Assembly: GCA_910589035.1 (NCBI GenBank)
Contig: CAJUSI010000010.1
Span: 7,346 to 71,345 of the forward strand
Source: an uncultured Acetatifactor sp.
GTDB taxonomy: Bacteria; Bacillota; Clostridia; Lachnospirales; Lachnospiraceae
Length of the DNA: 64,000 bases
Direction: 5' to 3'
Shown: piece by piece, positions 8,190-17,107 of the stretch
How positions within the stretch are numbered: the stretch's first letter is position 1
How the letters are laid out: each line of letters begins with the position of its first letter
Notes under the pieces: model-generated
The model's database searches: none
Told to the model about the DNA's origin: nothing
The model's input: only the letters and a program-made list of their open reading frames with translations
Translations under genes and position numbers: made by a program

Positions 8190-8720
8190 ATGCGTATTTT
8201 AGTATTGAACGGAAGCCCCCGTACAAAGGGCAATACGAAGCGGATGGTGGAGGCGTTCCAAAAAGGCGCGGAATCTGCCGGCCATCAGGTAAATGTGGTT
8301 GATGTGTGCAGGAAAAAGATCGCAGGCTGTCTGGCCTGCGAGTACTGCCATACGAAAGGAAACGGCGTCTGTGTGCAGAAAGACGATATGCAGGAAGTCT
8401 ATTCCCTGCTGATGGAGGCAGATATGCTTGTCATTGCTTCGCCTATCTATTATCACGGCATTTCAGGGCAGTTAAAATGTACCATTGACCGATTTTATTC
8501 CGCCGCATATCCGAAGAAACCCAGGAGCCTGAAAAAAGCGGCCATGATATTAAGCTCCGGTGATCCACAAATGTACGACGGCGCGATGTTTTCCTACAGG
8601 GGAGATTTTCTGGAATACCTGGGTCTGGAGGATATGGGGGTGTTTACGGCTTACGGCGCGGAAAACGGTTCGGCTTCAAAGCTGAAAGAACTGGAGAGCT
8701 TTGGGAGAACGCTGAAATAG
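8190..8720 (+). CDS. Flavodoxin-like NAD(P)H-dependent FMN reductase / iron-sulfur flavoprotein family
   Basis: The 176-residue protein begins MRILVLNGSPRTKGNTKRMV, the FMN-phosphate loop of the NADPH-dependent FMN reductase/flavodoxin fold. It continues with a Cys-rich stretch (C-X6-CLACEYC, then GVCVQKDDM) as in iron-sulfur flavoproteins, and with ASPIYYHGISGQLK near the flavin. It probably catalyses flavin-dependent reduction of an unknown acceptor. ATG 8190 is preferred over GTG 8181 because GGAGG (8176-8180) is then well spaced. It is probably co-transcribed with the hydrolase. Confidence 0.82.
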   Translation: MRILVLNGSPRTKGNTKRMVEAFQKGAESAGHQVNVVDVCRKKIAGCLACEYCHTKGNGVCVQKDDMQEVYSLLMEADMLVIASPIYYHGISGQLKCTIDRFYSAAYPKKPRSLKKAAMILSSGDPQMYDGAMFSYRGDFLEYLGLEDMGVFTAYGAENGSASKLKELESFGRTLK

Positions 8721-8738
8721 CGGTAAGGGAGGCGGTAA

Positions 8739-9367
8739 ATGAGAAAATTTTTTCGTCTGCTATTCGTTTTTTATTGGTGTTTCCTGTGGCAGCGTGCGGG
8801 CAGAACAGGGAAGAGGAAGGCGGGACAGCCGTAGATGCTGAAATAATCCCGGTAACAGATGCTGCGGAACCTGCACAGGAAACAAAAACTGCGTCTGATG
8901 CTGCAGATAGCGGGGCGGAGACAGGGGAAGAAACAAATGCAAAAGCAGAGTTTGACTTTGAAACGAAGACGGTGATGTTAAACAGCGGATACGAGATGCC
9001 GATCAACGGTCTTGGAACATACAGCCTTCATGGTGATGAGTGTATCAATTCTGTGAAATCTGCGCTGTCAAATGGTGTCCGCCTGATTGATACCGCATCT
9101 GCTTATGGCAATGAGGAGGAAATCGGGCAGGCAGTCCGGGAAGCGATAGACGAAGGAATCATACAGCGGGAGGATATCTTTGTTACGACAAAAATCTATC
9201 CGGGCAGTGAGATGGAAAATCCGGAGCAATCGATTCAGGCCTGTCTTGACCGGCTGGATATCGGCTATGTAGACTTGGTGCTCTTGCATCATCCCGATCC
9301 CAATGATGTGGAGGCGTACAAAGTGATGGAAAAACAGAAAGGTATGCCGCGGTATCAGGCATTGTGA
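8739..9367 (+). pseudogene. Lipoprotein aldo/keto reductase, frameshifted and 3'-truncated
   Basis: The ATG at 8739 (after AAGGGAGGCGG) starts a signal peptide, MRKFFRLLFVF, that goes out of frame in a T6 run (8767-8772). One extra T would restore LLVFPVAACGQ, a lipobox. The downstream frame then carries an Ala/Glu-rich linker and an aldo/keto reductase N-terminal half: GYEMPINGLGTYSL, the Asp of LIDTASAYGNEEEIG with the catalytic Tyr, the Lys of VTTKIYP, and DLVLLHHPDP. It breaks off at KVMEKQKGMPRYQAL, about halfway through the normal barrel. The frame has also been read from TTG 8774 without the signal peptide, which is less likely to be functional. Confidence 0.8.
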
Positions 9368-9429
9368 GTGTACATAAATGCATGCCAGGAAAAGGAAAAC
9401 ATGGAAAGTGACCATTAAGAAAAAAATCA

Positions 9430-10239
9430 GATTATCCAAGGAAGCGGTGCATTGCTGGGGATGCTCCTTGCAATTCCGGTATCAGGACGGATCAGTCGGA
9501 TGATGGTCACTACCACAGGGGTACTGCTTCCCACTCGTTTTCCGATCCTGCCCTGTATGGGGGTTTTAGTTGTACTCCTGTTACTATCCGCAGGCTTTTG
9601 TTTCCTGCGTCTCGGGAGGCTTGGCAGGATTTCTCCAATGGCAGCCATCCGCAGGGAAAATGGGGAGCAGGGCAAAACAGGAAAGCGAAACAGAGGCTGT
9701 GCCCGGGAATCAGATTTTGAAATGCATGGGACTTCCGAAAAAATTATGGGATACAGAAAGCGGATTCCCCCCATCCGGGCAAAGGGGCTTACGTTCCATC
9801 TGGCACTGCGCCAGGTCTTGACGGGGAGAAAACGTTATATCAGCGCCTGTCTGGTGGCGGCCATGCTGGTGTTCTTCGCTTCTCTGGCAGGCAGGATAAA
9901 CGGCTGGCTTGGAACAGACGGGAAGAGGATGAAGTGGTGCTGACAGAGGTTCTGGCGGCAGATCTGGGAGCAGAGGTAGGGGATCTGGTGACAATCCGGG
10001 GAAATAAGGGCAGCAGAGAGTTCAAAGTTTCCGGCATTTACCACTGTGCCAATGATATGGGGGCAAACTTAGGGATGAACAAGGAGGGGTATCTCTCTAT
10101 CGGAGAGGATGACAGCCGCTTGTGGTGCTATCACTATTTTTTAAACGATACCATTGCCGATGCAGACGGAGCCGGTGCGACAGAAATGCAGGTGAATCCT
10201 CTGCGGATATGGATTCCACGAAAGCCCAAAGCCTCATAG
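9430..10239 (+). pseudogene. FtsX-type ABC transporter permease remnants
   Basis: Two overlapping frames carry pieces of a MacB/FtsX-like permease. At 9452-9943 there are two hydrophobic segments, the loop GRISPMAAIRRENGEQ and, after a basic linker, HLALRQVLTGRKRYISACLV. At 9934-10239 the periplasmic-core piece reads EEDEVVLTEVLAADLGAEVG, then DLVTIRGNKG and FKVSGIYHCANDM. Normally these belong to one protein of 700-800 residues; here the pieces are joined by deletions and a frame change near 9930. No ATPase partner is present. Together with the truncated reductase this marks a deletion hotspot. Confidence 0.7.
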
Positions 10240-11490
10240 CGAAATATTCTGATGGAACACCTCATTTGCCACGATGGCGATAGCGCCCATAAGGGGGCCG
10301 TCATTGTTGAAATAGGAGTGCAGAATCTCTACATTATTCTTTTCCGGCGGGGAGTAATCCCGCATTTTCTCGTACAATATTTTCTCCAGAATATAAGAGG
10401 AGGACAGAGCGTCATATCCTACGATAATGGTGGAGAAATCCAGAAGCCGCAGAAGGTTGGCCAGGGCGTGGGCCAGGTAGCCGCAGAACTCGTCCAGAGC
10501 GGCTACGGCGATGGGATCTCCCCCGGAGGCAAAATTGATCACATCGGACCTGGACGGACTTTTTAGCTTTTTAAAGGCGGAATCCGGGAAAAGGGGCAGC
10601 AACTCCGATATTTTCTTCCGCATCCGGTCGATACTGGCATAGGATTCCAGGCAGCCCCGGTTGCCGCAGGAACACCTGGGACCGTTGAAATTGATGGAGG
10701 TATGGCCGATTTCGCCGCTCTGCCCGGAGAAACCATTGAACAGGGCGCCGTTTAAAACGAAGCCCAGTCCGATTCCCTCCGATATATGAAGATATACGAA
10801 GTTCTCGTAGGGGCCGCCCCGTCCGTAAATCTTTTCCACCAGGGCGCCCGCATGGGCGTCATGAATCAGGTAGGTGGGCAGCCCTGTGTGGGCGCTGACA
10901 ATCTCTGTCAGCGGGATGTAGGACAGACCCCAGAAGTTGGAGGGATTCAGGAGATATCCTGTGGTACTGTCCAGAGGGCCGATACTGGAGATGCCGCAGC
11001 CGATGATCCTGCGGCTCGTGCGGGAAGCGAGAGCGTCGTACTGGGACAGAAGCATGGAAATCAGAGCTTCGCGGGAGAGGCTGCCCTGATAATACATCTT
11101 CGACATATCGATAATGCTTCCGGAAATATCCGCCAGGACCGCCTGGGTGTGGGTTCTTGTGATCCACAAACCGCAGATACACGGCGAGAGGCCGGAAATA
11201 TGCAGGGGGATGGGGTGGCGCCCCAGGACATTCTCGGCCTGACCCTGGGAATCCCGCTCTACGACGATCCCTTTCCGGATCAGCTCCGCCACATGATTGC
11301 TGATGGTCATTTTGCTTAAACCTGTTTTCCTGGCCAGATCGATGCGGGAGACAGGCGTCCGGCTGGTGGCAATAAGGCGCACCAATGTGCTGTCTATGGC
11401 CTTTTTGGATTCTTTTCTGTTATCCGAATGCTGCCCGGTTCCGCCCGGATGCTGCCCGGTGCTGCCCGGGTGCTGACTGCTGTTTGTCAT
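10234..11490 (-). CDS. ROK-family transcriptional repressor (NagC/XylR-like)
   Basis: The 418-residue regulator has an N-terminal winged helix (RLIATSRTPVSRIDLARKTG, then SKMTISNHVAELIRKG) and a ROK sugar-binding domain with HISEGIGLGFVLNG and the zinc-binding CSCGNRGCLESYAS. Such proteins repress sugar operons until a sugar ligand binds. It is transcribed away from the SIS/ABC/GH2 operon beginning at 12426, so it is the likely local regulator. Start 11490 has GAGGAG upstream. The first 25 residues contain a small HPG-TGQ repeat that looks dispensable. Confidence 0.88.
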   Translation of the reverse strand: MTNSSQHPGSTGQHPGGTGQHSDNRKESKKAIDSTLVRLIATSRTPVSRIDLARKTGLSKMTISNHVAELIRKGIVVERDSQGQAENVLGRHPIPLHISGLSPCICGLWITRTHTQAVLADISGSIIDMSKMYYQGSLSREALISMLLSQYDALASRTSRRIIGCGISSIGPLDSTTGYLLNPSNFWGLSYIPLTEIVSAHTGLPTYLIHDAHAGALVEKIYGRGGPYENFVYLHISEGIGLGFVLNGALFNGFSGQSGEIGHTSINFNGPRCSCGNRGCLESYASIDRMRKKISELLPLFPDSAFKKLKSPSRSDVINFASGGDPIAVAALDEFCGYLAHALANLLRLLDFSTIIVGYDALSSSYILEKILYEKMRDYSPPEKNNVEILHSYFNNDGPLMGAIAIVANEVFHQNISL

Positions 11491-12425
11491 GGAAGCTTCT
11501 CCTCTCTTGAACCCTTCTGTTCCTGTCTGTTCTGACGGACATTCAAACCCGCAGCTTGCTGCGGGGCGCTTCATTCAAACCTTTGGAATTTGGATTTTTC
11601 TGATTTCGCTATAACTCATTACACTGTAATCCTATTAAGCTGTAACGCCTTTTGTTAGGTATACCATTTATGAAAAAGCCGGAGAAATCAAGGTATTCTC
11701 TAAATTTACAACAACCTGATCAGATATGCTGTTGCAGGATCCGTTCTAATAAAATTATTCATTTTACAGCACTTTGCAGCTTATGGCATACCAAATTTGA
11801 ATCTAAAAGAGGGTTCATTCCCCGCAGCTTGCTGCGGGGAGTTTCATTTAAGTTGAAAGTTCTATTTTATGCACTGGATCATGTATTTTATAACTCTCCA
11901 GTATAATCATTATCGCATAAAATCAGGTTTGCATAATATTGGCTGCGACATATCTATATTCTTGCATAATATGGGAGTTTACCATTTCTAATATGCTATG
12001 CACAGGTATTCAGGCGTGTAAATAAACAGGTAAAGTGCTGATATAATTCTCAGCTCAGTATGCACCCCTGTTTCCAGGAGCCAGGGTATAATCCATTATA
12101 GAGTATAAAAGACAGATTGTACAGATATTTTTGCAACTTAGTAAATTAATAGAACAAAGATTTACTAATAGTGAGCAAAGAATAAAAGCGGCCCCTGAAG
12201 ATAAACAAAAATATGGCAGAATGAACAAAAAAATAATAAAACCGGGATTAAATTGCATGGGAAAAGAACATAGTGTATGATACATGTAAGCCCGGGAAGA
12301 TGGTATAGTAAATATAAGTGATTAATCTGGAAATTGACGGAGATTGCACCTGAGATCAGGAGGAAGACCAGGAGGATCCGGTATCCTGAATATCCGGCGT
12401 CGCGGAATCCGGAAAGGGGAAGGGG
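11491..12425. other. 935-bp AT-rich intergenic region with a duplicated GC-rich hairpin
   Basis: I find no convincing gene here. Two identical 18-nt hairpins, CCCGCAGCTTGCTGCGGG, lie at 11548-11565 and 11821-11838, each preceded by ATTC and followed by a TTTCATT or CTTCATT motif. The 255 bp between them is AT-rich and contains GGTATACCAT and, inverted, ATGGCATACC. The right part (11900-12300) is very AT-rich and probably holds the promoters of the divergent ROK repressor and the SIS/ABC operon. Short open frames here (for example 12055-12285 minus) have no ribosome binding site or recognisable content. Confidence 0.5.
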
Positions 12426-13049
12426 ATGGAGGACAGGAGAAAGGAGAGCATTTATTTTAATCTGTTATTTCAGCGGCATCCTGAACTGCTTCCGCTGCAG
12501 GAGAAGGTCTGGGACAGTTATGAACTGCTCCGGGAGGTGTACCGCAGCCAGGGGAAGCTGCTGATCTGCGGCAACGGCGGAAGTGCGGCGGATGCGGATC
12601 ATATTGTGGGGGAACTGATGAAGGGCTTCCTCAAAAAAAGAGAGCTTCCCGAAGAAAAAACGCTCCTGTTCGGAGAATTGGCGCGGGGACTGCAGGGGGC
12701 ATTGCCGGCAATCGCCCTGACACAGCATGGAGCGTTAAGTACGGCTTATATGAATGACGCGGAACCATCCATGATATTTGCCCAGCAGGTATATGGATAT
12801 GGGAAGCCGGAGGATGCCCTGCTTGCGATTTCCACTTCGGGAAATTCCCTCAATGTGAATAATGCGGTCAAGGTAGCGAAAAAATGTGGAATAAGGATAA
12901 TCGGCATGACGGGAAAGGACGGCGGTCTGCTGAGAAGGCTTGCCGACATATGCATTACGGTTCCGGAGTCGGAGACGGCCTATGTGCAGGAGGAGCATAT
13001 AGCTGTTTATCACACCTTATGTGCGATGCTGGAAGAATATTTTTTCTAA
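12426..13049 (+). CDS. SIS-domain phosphosugar isomerase/binding protein (GmhA/DiaA-like)
   Basis: The 207-residue protein has one SIS domain: the phosphosugar loop LLICGNGGSAADADHIVGEL (about residues 39-58), the ISTSGNSLNVNNAV loop, and RIIGMTGKDGG. Sequence style is closest to phosphoheptose isomerase GmhA and DiaA. At the head of a sugar-uptake operon it more probably isomerises or senses a phosphosugar than makes heptose. The ATG at 12426 follows AAAGGGGAAGGGG. The solute-binding protein gene follows after 132 bp. Confidence 0.82.
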   Translation: MEDRRKESIYFNLLFQRHPELLPLQEKVWDSYELLREVYRSQGKLLICGNGGSAADADHIVGELMKGFLKKRELPEEKTLLFGELARGLQGALPAIALTQHGALSTAYMNDAEPSMIFAQQVYGYGKPEDALLAISTSGNSLNVNNAVKVAKKCGIRIIGMTGKDGGLLRRLADICITVPESETAYVQEEHIAVYHTLCAMLEEYFF

Positions 13050-13181
13050 ACATAAAATTATGGAAAGCGACTTTATATTGGCACACATTATTGATCGTAT
13101 ATCCTGAAATGACGTTCCAAAATGGCAACACACTATCTGGTATACGAGAAAACCCGGCGGACGGGTATCGGAGGTATGAGA

Positions 13182-14885
13182 ATGAAGAAGATGCAGTGCA
13201 GGAAAGTATTCGGCGGTTTGATGGCAGGAGTTTTGCTGGCAATGAGTCTGGCGGCCTGTGGCAGTCCCGACGACGGCGGGACGCCTTCGTCAGCAGGAAA
13301 TTCGGAGAGCGGCGGCAGCCGGTCGGAAAGCGGTGGGTCGCAGGCGGAAGGGGCGGCAATGGAGCCGGGGCCTCTGGGAAAGTACGGGGAGGAGATCACG
13401 CTGACCACGGTGAGGACACTGGACTCCACCGTGAAGTTTGAGCCGGGCAACCCGGACCGGGCTTCCCTGGAAGAAAATATCTGGCAGCGCTCCTACAAGG
13501 AGGAGCTTGGCATCAATCTGGAATATCTGTGGACGCCGAACACGGAGCAGTATGAGCAGAAATGGAACGCTGCCATGGCGACACAGGACCTGCCGGATTT
13601 TGCGGTGGTGGGACCTGCCATATACAAGGAGCTGGTGGAAGCGGATCTGGTGATGGATATGACGGATATTTTTGACCAGTATGCCAGCGATCTGTACAGG
13701 CAGTATGTGGAGGCGGAAGACGGACTGGCAGTGAACTTTATGACCTTTGGAGGAAGAATGTACGGCCTGCCGCACACGGGAACCACGGCGGATAATATCA
13801 CGGTGATGTTCATCCGCAGGGACTGGCTGGAAAAGGTGGAAAGGGATGTCCCCAAAACCATGGAGGAGCTTCGGGATACGGTGAAGGCATTCCAGGATGC
13901 CAGGCTGGGAGGAGAGGACACCGTGGGGATCTCTCTGAGCAATACGCTCCTGGCCGGAATCCATACCACCAACGGGCTGTTTGAGGGATACGGCGCTTAT
14001 TATGACACCTGGGTGGAGGACGGCAGCGGCGGTCTGGCCTACGGGACGATTCGGCCGGAAATGCGGGAAGCCCTGCTGGGACTTCAGCAGATGTACAAGG
14101 ATGGCATGTTCCGCCAGGATTTTGCCACCATCGACGGCACCAAGGCGGGAGAGGATGTGGCTTCGGGGAAATGCGGTATCGTATTCGGCACCTTCTGGGC
14201 GCCTCTGAATTCCGTCAATGACAGCATCATGGCCGACGAGAAGGCGGACTGGATCGTCTGCGATATTCCCACGGTGGACGGAAGTCCTTACAAGTCGGTG
14301 GCTACGGGTTCTCCTGCTCAGTACATCTTTGTGAACAAGAACTGCGAACATCCGGAGGCGGTAGTGAAGCTGCTGAATCTGAACTGTGAGATCAAGGCCT
14401 CCGGCGACAGAAAGCATGAGGTGGATGAAGACGGATTTGAGGCCTTTAAGTACAAGGTTGCCTGTGACATGAGCGAGGCTTATTACAACCTGAAGAGCTA
14501 TTATGTGGTGAAGGAGGCCCTGGACAGCGGCGACACTTCGAAGATTCCTTCAGATATGCAGAGCTGCTACGACGATGTGGTCAAGGGACTGGAAGGAGAC
14601 CGGTCCATGCTGGGCTATGCGCTGGTATTCGGCCCCGGCGGCACCTATGAGAAAGTGGGAGAACTGAGGGATGCCGGACGGATCGTCCAGAGTGCGTACA
14701 CAACCTTCCAGACGGATACCATGCTGGAGAAGAGCGCCGATCTGAATCAGAATCTGGCGGCTGCCATCCAGAAGGTCATTCTGGGAGCGGATATCAGTGT
14801 GTTCGACGAGGCTGTGGAAACCTGGAAGAGCACCGGCGGGGATACCATCACCCAGGAAGTGAACGACTGGTACAAGGCGCAGTGA
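13182..14885 (+). CDS. Sugar ABC transporter, extracellular solute-binding lipoprotein (LplA-like)
   Basis: The 567-residue protein begins with MKKMQCRKVFGGLMAGVLL and a lipobox (SLAACGS), then a Ser/Gly-rich linker, as expected for a lipid-anchored binding protein. The rest is a large family-1 type solute-binding fold (EEITLTTVRTLDSTV, FAVVGPAIYKELVEADLV, GGRMYGLPHTG, PAQYIFVNKNCEHPE). It should capture an oligosaccharide for the two permeases that follow. ATG 13182 is chosen because GGAGG (13170-13174) is 7 bp upstream. There is no ATPase gene in the operon, which is usual for this class sharing a general MsmK-type ATPase. Confidence 0.9.
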   Translation: MKKMQCRKVFGGLMAGVLLAMSLAACGSPDDGGTPSSAGNSESGGSRSESGGSQAEGAAMEPGPLGKYGEEITLTTVRTLDSTVKFEPGNPDRASLEENIWQRSYKEELGINLEYLWTPNTEQYEQKWNAAMATQDLPDFAVVGPAIYKELVEADLVMDMTDIFDQYASDLYRQYVEAEDGLAVNFMTFGGRMYGLPHTGTTADNITVMFIRRDWLEKVERDVPKTMEELRDTVKAFQDARLGGEDTVGISLSNTLLAGIHTTNGLFEGYGAYYDTWVEDGSGGLAYGTIRPEMREALLGLQQMYKDGMFRQDFATIDGTKAGEDVASGKCGIVFGTFWAPLNSVNDSIMADEKADWIVCDIPTVDGSPYKSVATGSPAQYIFVNKNCEHPEAVVKLLNLNCEIKASGDRKHEVDEDGFEAFKYKVACDMSEAYYNLKSYYVVKEALDSGDTSKIPSDMQSCYDDVVKGLEGDRSMLGYALVFGPGGTYEKVGELRDAGRIVQSAYTTFQTDTMLEKSADLNQNLAAAIQKVILGADISVFDEAVETWKSTGGDTITQEVNDWYKAQ

Positions 14886-14985
14886 GATCAGGCGCATACC
14901 GACGCCCGGAGCATGTACCCGCAATGCTCCGGGATAACGTCAGGAAACCGGGGAATAGGATTATATAGGAGAGGAGTGCTTTTGC

Positions 14986-15879
14986 ATGAAGAAGCTGAAA
15001 AGGGAATGGCCGTTTCATTTGATGCTGCTGCCGGCCGTGGTTATGGTTATTATATTCTGTTACGCTCCCATGGCAGGGATATCGCTTGCCTTTCTGGATT
15101 ACAAACCGGCCCGGGGTCTTGCAAAAGCGCCCTTTGTGGGATGGAAGCATTTTGAGACTCTGTTTTCCAATCCCAATTTCTTCCTGGCATTGAAAAATAC
15201 GGTGATCATTGCAGGATGGAAGCTGGCCACGGGGCTGGCGGTGCCCCTGGCTCTTGCGCTGCTGCTGAATGAAATCCGGAAGAGCTGGTTCAAGAGGCTG
15301 ACCCAGACGCTGGTCTATCTGCCCTATTTTATCTCCTGGGTGCTGATGGCCGGGATTATCATAGACATCTTCTCACCCACGGGCGGGATCGTCAACAGAG
15401 GGCTGGAAATGCTGGGCGCGGAGCCCGTCTATTTTCTGGGGGACAACAGCTGGACCAGATTCACCATTGTCCTCACCAATATATGGAAGGAAGCCGGATG
15501 GGGAACCATTATTTTCATGGCGGCGCTCACGGGAATCGACCTGAATCTGTATGAGGCGGCGGTGATTGACGGAGCCGGGAGGCTGAAGCAGATGTGGCAT
15601 GTGACGCTGCCGGGGATTATTCCCACCGTGGTCCTGGTGGGAACCCTGAGCCTGAGCAATGTGCTGAATGCGGGATTTGACCAGATCTATAACCTGATGA
15701 GCGGTGTGACCATGGAGACGCTGGATATCATCGACACTCTGGTATACAGAATCGGCGTGGAGAACGGCCAGTACAGCCTTGCCACCGCCGCCGGACTGTT
15801 TAAATCAGTGGTGTCCTGCTTTTTCATTGTTCTGTCCTATAAACTGGCGGACAGGTTTGCCGGATACAAGATTTTCTAG
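14986..15879 (+). CDS. Sugar ABC transporter permease (LplB-like)
   Basis: The 297-residue membrane protein has six predicted membrane segments and the permease signature EAAVIDGAGRLKQMWHVTLP, the loop that touches the ATPase. Such proteins pair with an LplC-type permease and a large lipoprotein receptor, as here. Start ATG 14986 lies downstream of GGAGAGG. The second permease follows 15 bp later, so they are co-translated from one transcript. Confidence 0.92.
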   Translation: MKKLKREWPFHLMLLPAVVMVIIFCYAPMAGISLAFLDYKPARGLAKAPFVGWKHFETLFSNPNFFLALKNTVIIAGWKLATGLAVPLALALLLNEIRKSWFKRLTQTLVYLPYFISWVLMAGIIIDIFSPTGGIVNRGLEMLGAEPVYFLGDNSWTRFTIVLTNIWKEAGWGTIIFMAALTGIDLNLYEAAVIDGAGRLKQMWHVTLPGIIPTVVLVGTLSLSNVLNAGFDQIYNLMSGVTMETLDIIDTLVYRIGVENGQYSLATAAGLFKSVVSCFFIVLSYKLADRFAGYKIF

Positions 15880-15894
15880 GGGGGAGGTGTAAGC

Positions 15895-16773
15895 ATGCAT
15901 TATAAAGAATCATTGGGCACCCGGATTTATGTGTTTTTCGCCTACCTGGCGGTTACACTGTTCAGCATAGCCTGTATCTATCCCATTCTGCATATTCTGG
16001 CCCTGTCCCTCAGCTCCAGGACGGCGGTCAATGCGGGGCTGGTGAATATTATTCCGGTGGATTTCTCTCTGGAGGCCTACAGATTTGTCATGGAGGGAGG
16101 TGCCTTTTTCGCCGCTTTCAAAATGTCGGTGAAAAGGACGATTCTGGGCGTGGCGGTCAGCATGCTCTTTACGGTTCTGGCAGGGTATCCGCTCTCCAAG
16201 ACCAGGAGCAGATTCTCCTCCAGGAATGTATATATGTGGTTTTTTGTGTTTACCATGCTTTTCAGCGGAGGGCTGATTCCCGGATATATCGTGGTGAACA
16301 AGCTGGGACTTATCGACACCATCTGGGCGCTGGTGCTGCCGGGAGCCGTACCGGTGTACTATGTGATTCTGTTCCAGAATTTTGTGAAGAGCCTGCCGGA
16401 GGAGCTGATCGAAGCCGCCTACACGGACGGGGCCGGGGAGCTTACCATTCTGCAGAAAATAATACTGCCACTCTCCAAACCGATTCTGGCTACACTCACG
16501 CTGTTTATTGCGGTGAACCACTGGAATTCCTGGTTTGACGGTATGATTTATATGAACCGTCCGAAAAATTATCCTCTGCAGACCTACCTGCAGACCATAG
16601 TGGTGCAGATCGATGTGAAGTCCGTTGCCACCATCAGCGACGTGACCAATATTTCCCCGAGAAACAGCAAGGCGGCCCAGATTATACTGGCTATGCTCCC
16701 CATTGTGGTGGTATATCCCTTTTTACAGAAATACTTTACCAAGGGGATTGTGATGGGAAGCGTGAAAGGGTGA
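15895..16773 (+). CDS. Sugar ABC transporter permease (LplC/YtcP-like)
   Basis: The 292-residue protein has six membrane segments and the inner-membrane signature EELIEAAYTDGAGELTILQK followed by IILPLSKPILAT. It is the second channel subunit of the importer encoded here. GGGGGAGG lies just upstream of ATG 15895. The last residues VMGSVKG are typical of this permease class. Confidence 0.92.
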   Translation: MHYKESLGTRIYVFFAYLAVTLFSIACIYPILHILALSLSSRTAVNAGLVNIIPVDFSLEAYRFVMEGGAFFAAFKMSVKRTILGVAVSMLFTVLAGYPLSKTRSRFSSRNVYMWFFVFTMLFSGGLIPGYIVVNKLGLIDTIWALVLPGAVPVYYVILFQNFVKSLPEELIEAAYTDGAGELTILQKIILPLSKPILATLTLFIAVNHWNSWFDGMIYMNRPKNYPLQTYLQTIVVQIDVKSVATISDVTNISPRNSKAAQIILAMLPIVVVYPFLQKYFTKGIVMGSVKG

Positions 16774-17107
16774 AGGGGGAAGCGGCCGCTGCGGAGACGT
16801 CCACGGAGGATCGGCACAAGACGATAACGAAGAACCGAAATAAAACGGATGTGAAACTGATATAGGAAGAATGCGGAAAACCGGCAGGAACAGACGTACT
16901 GCAAATTGCTCCGCAACAATAGAACTTTGATCATAGAATCTGCACTTAGATTCTATGATAGAACTTTGATCATAGAATTCAAAAACAGGATTCTACAATA
17001 AAATCCAAAAGCAGGATTTTATTGTCAAGTATTGTCATGAATTAGCCGGGACCAGAAATAACTCTTAAAGGATTATTTCTTGACGGTTCCTAAGGAAGGA
17101 GAGTATC
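16774..17107. repeat. Intergenic hairpin cluster between permease and GH2 genes
   Basis: The direct repeat ATAGAACTTTGATCATAGAA occurs at 16919 and 16958. A perfect 10-bp stem with a 6-nt loop (CATAGAATCT..AGATTCTATG) lies at 16932-16957. A perfect 12-bp stem with a 7-nt loop (ACAATAAAATCC..GGATTTTATTGT) lies at 16995-17025. These could stall or process the transcript so that the transporter and enzyme genes are expressed at different levels. The GH2 gene has its own AAGGAAGGAGAG just before its start. Confidence 0.7.

Noticed and set aside
12055..12285. Small membrane protein on the minus strand
   Set aside because: AT-rich translation gives hydrophobic residues by chance; no ribosome binding site or conserved pattern.
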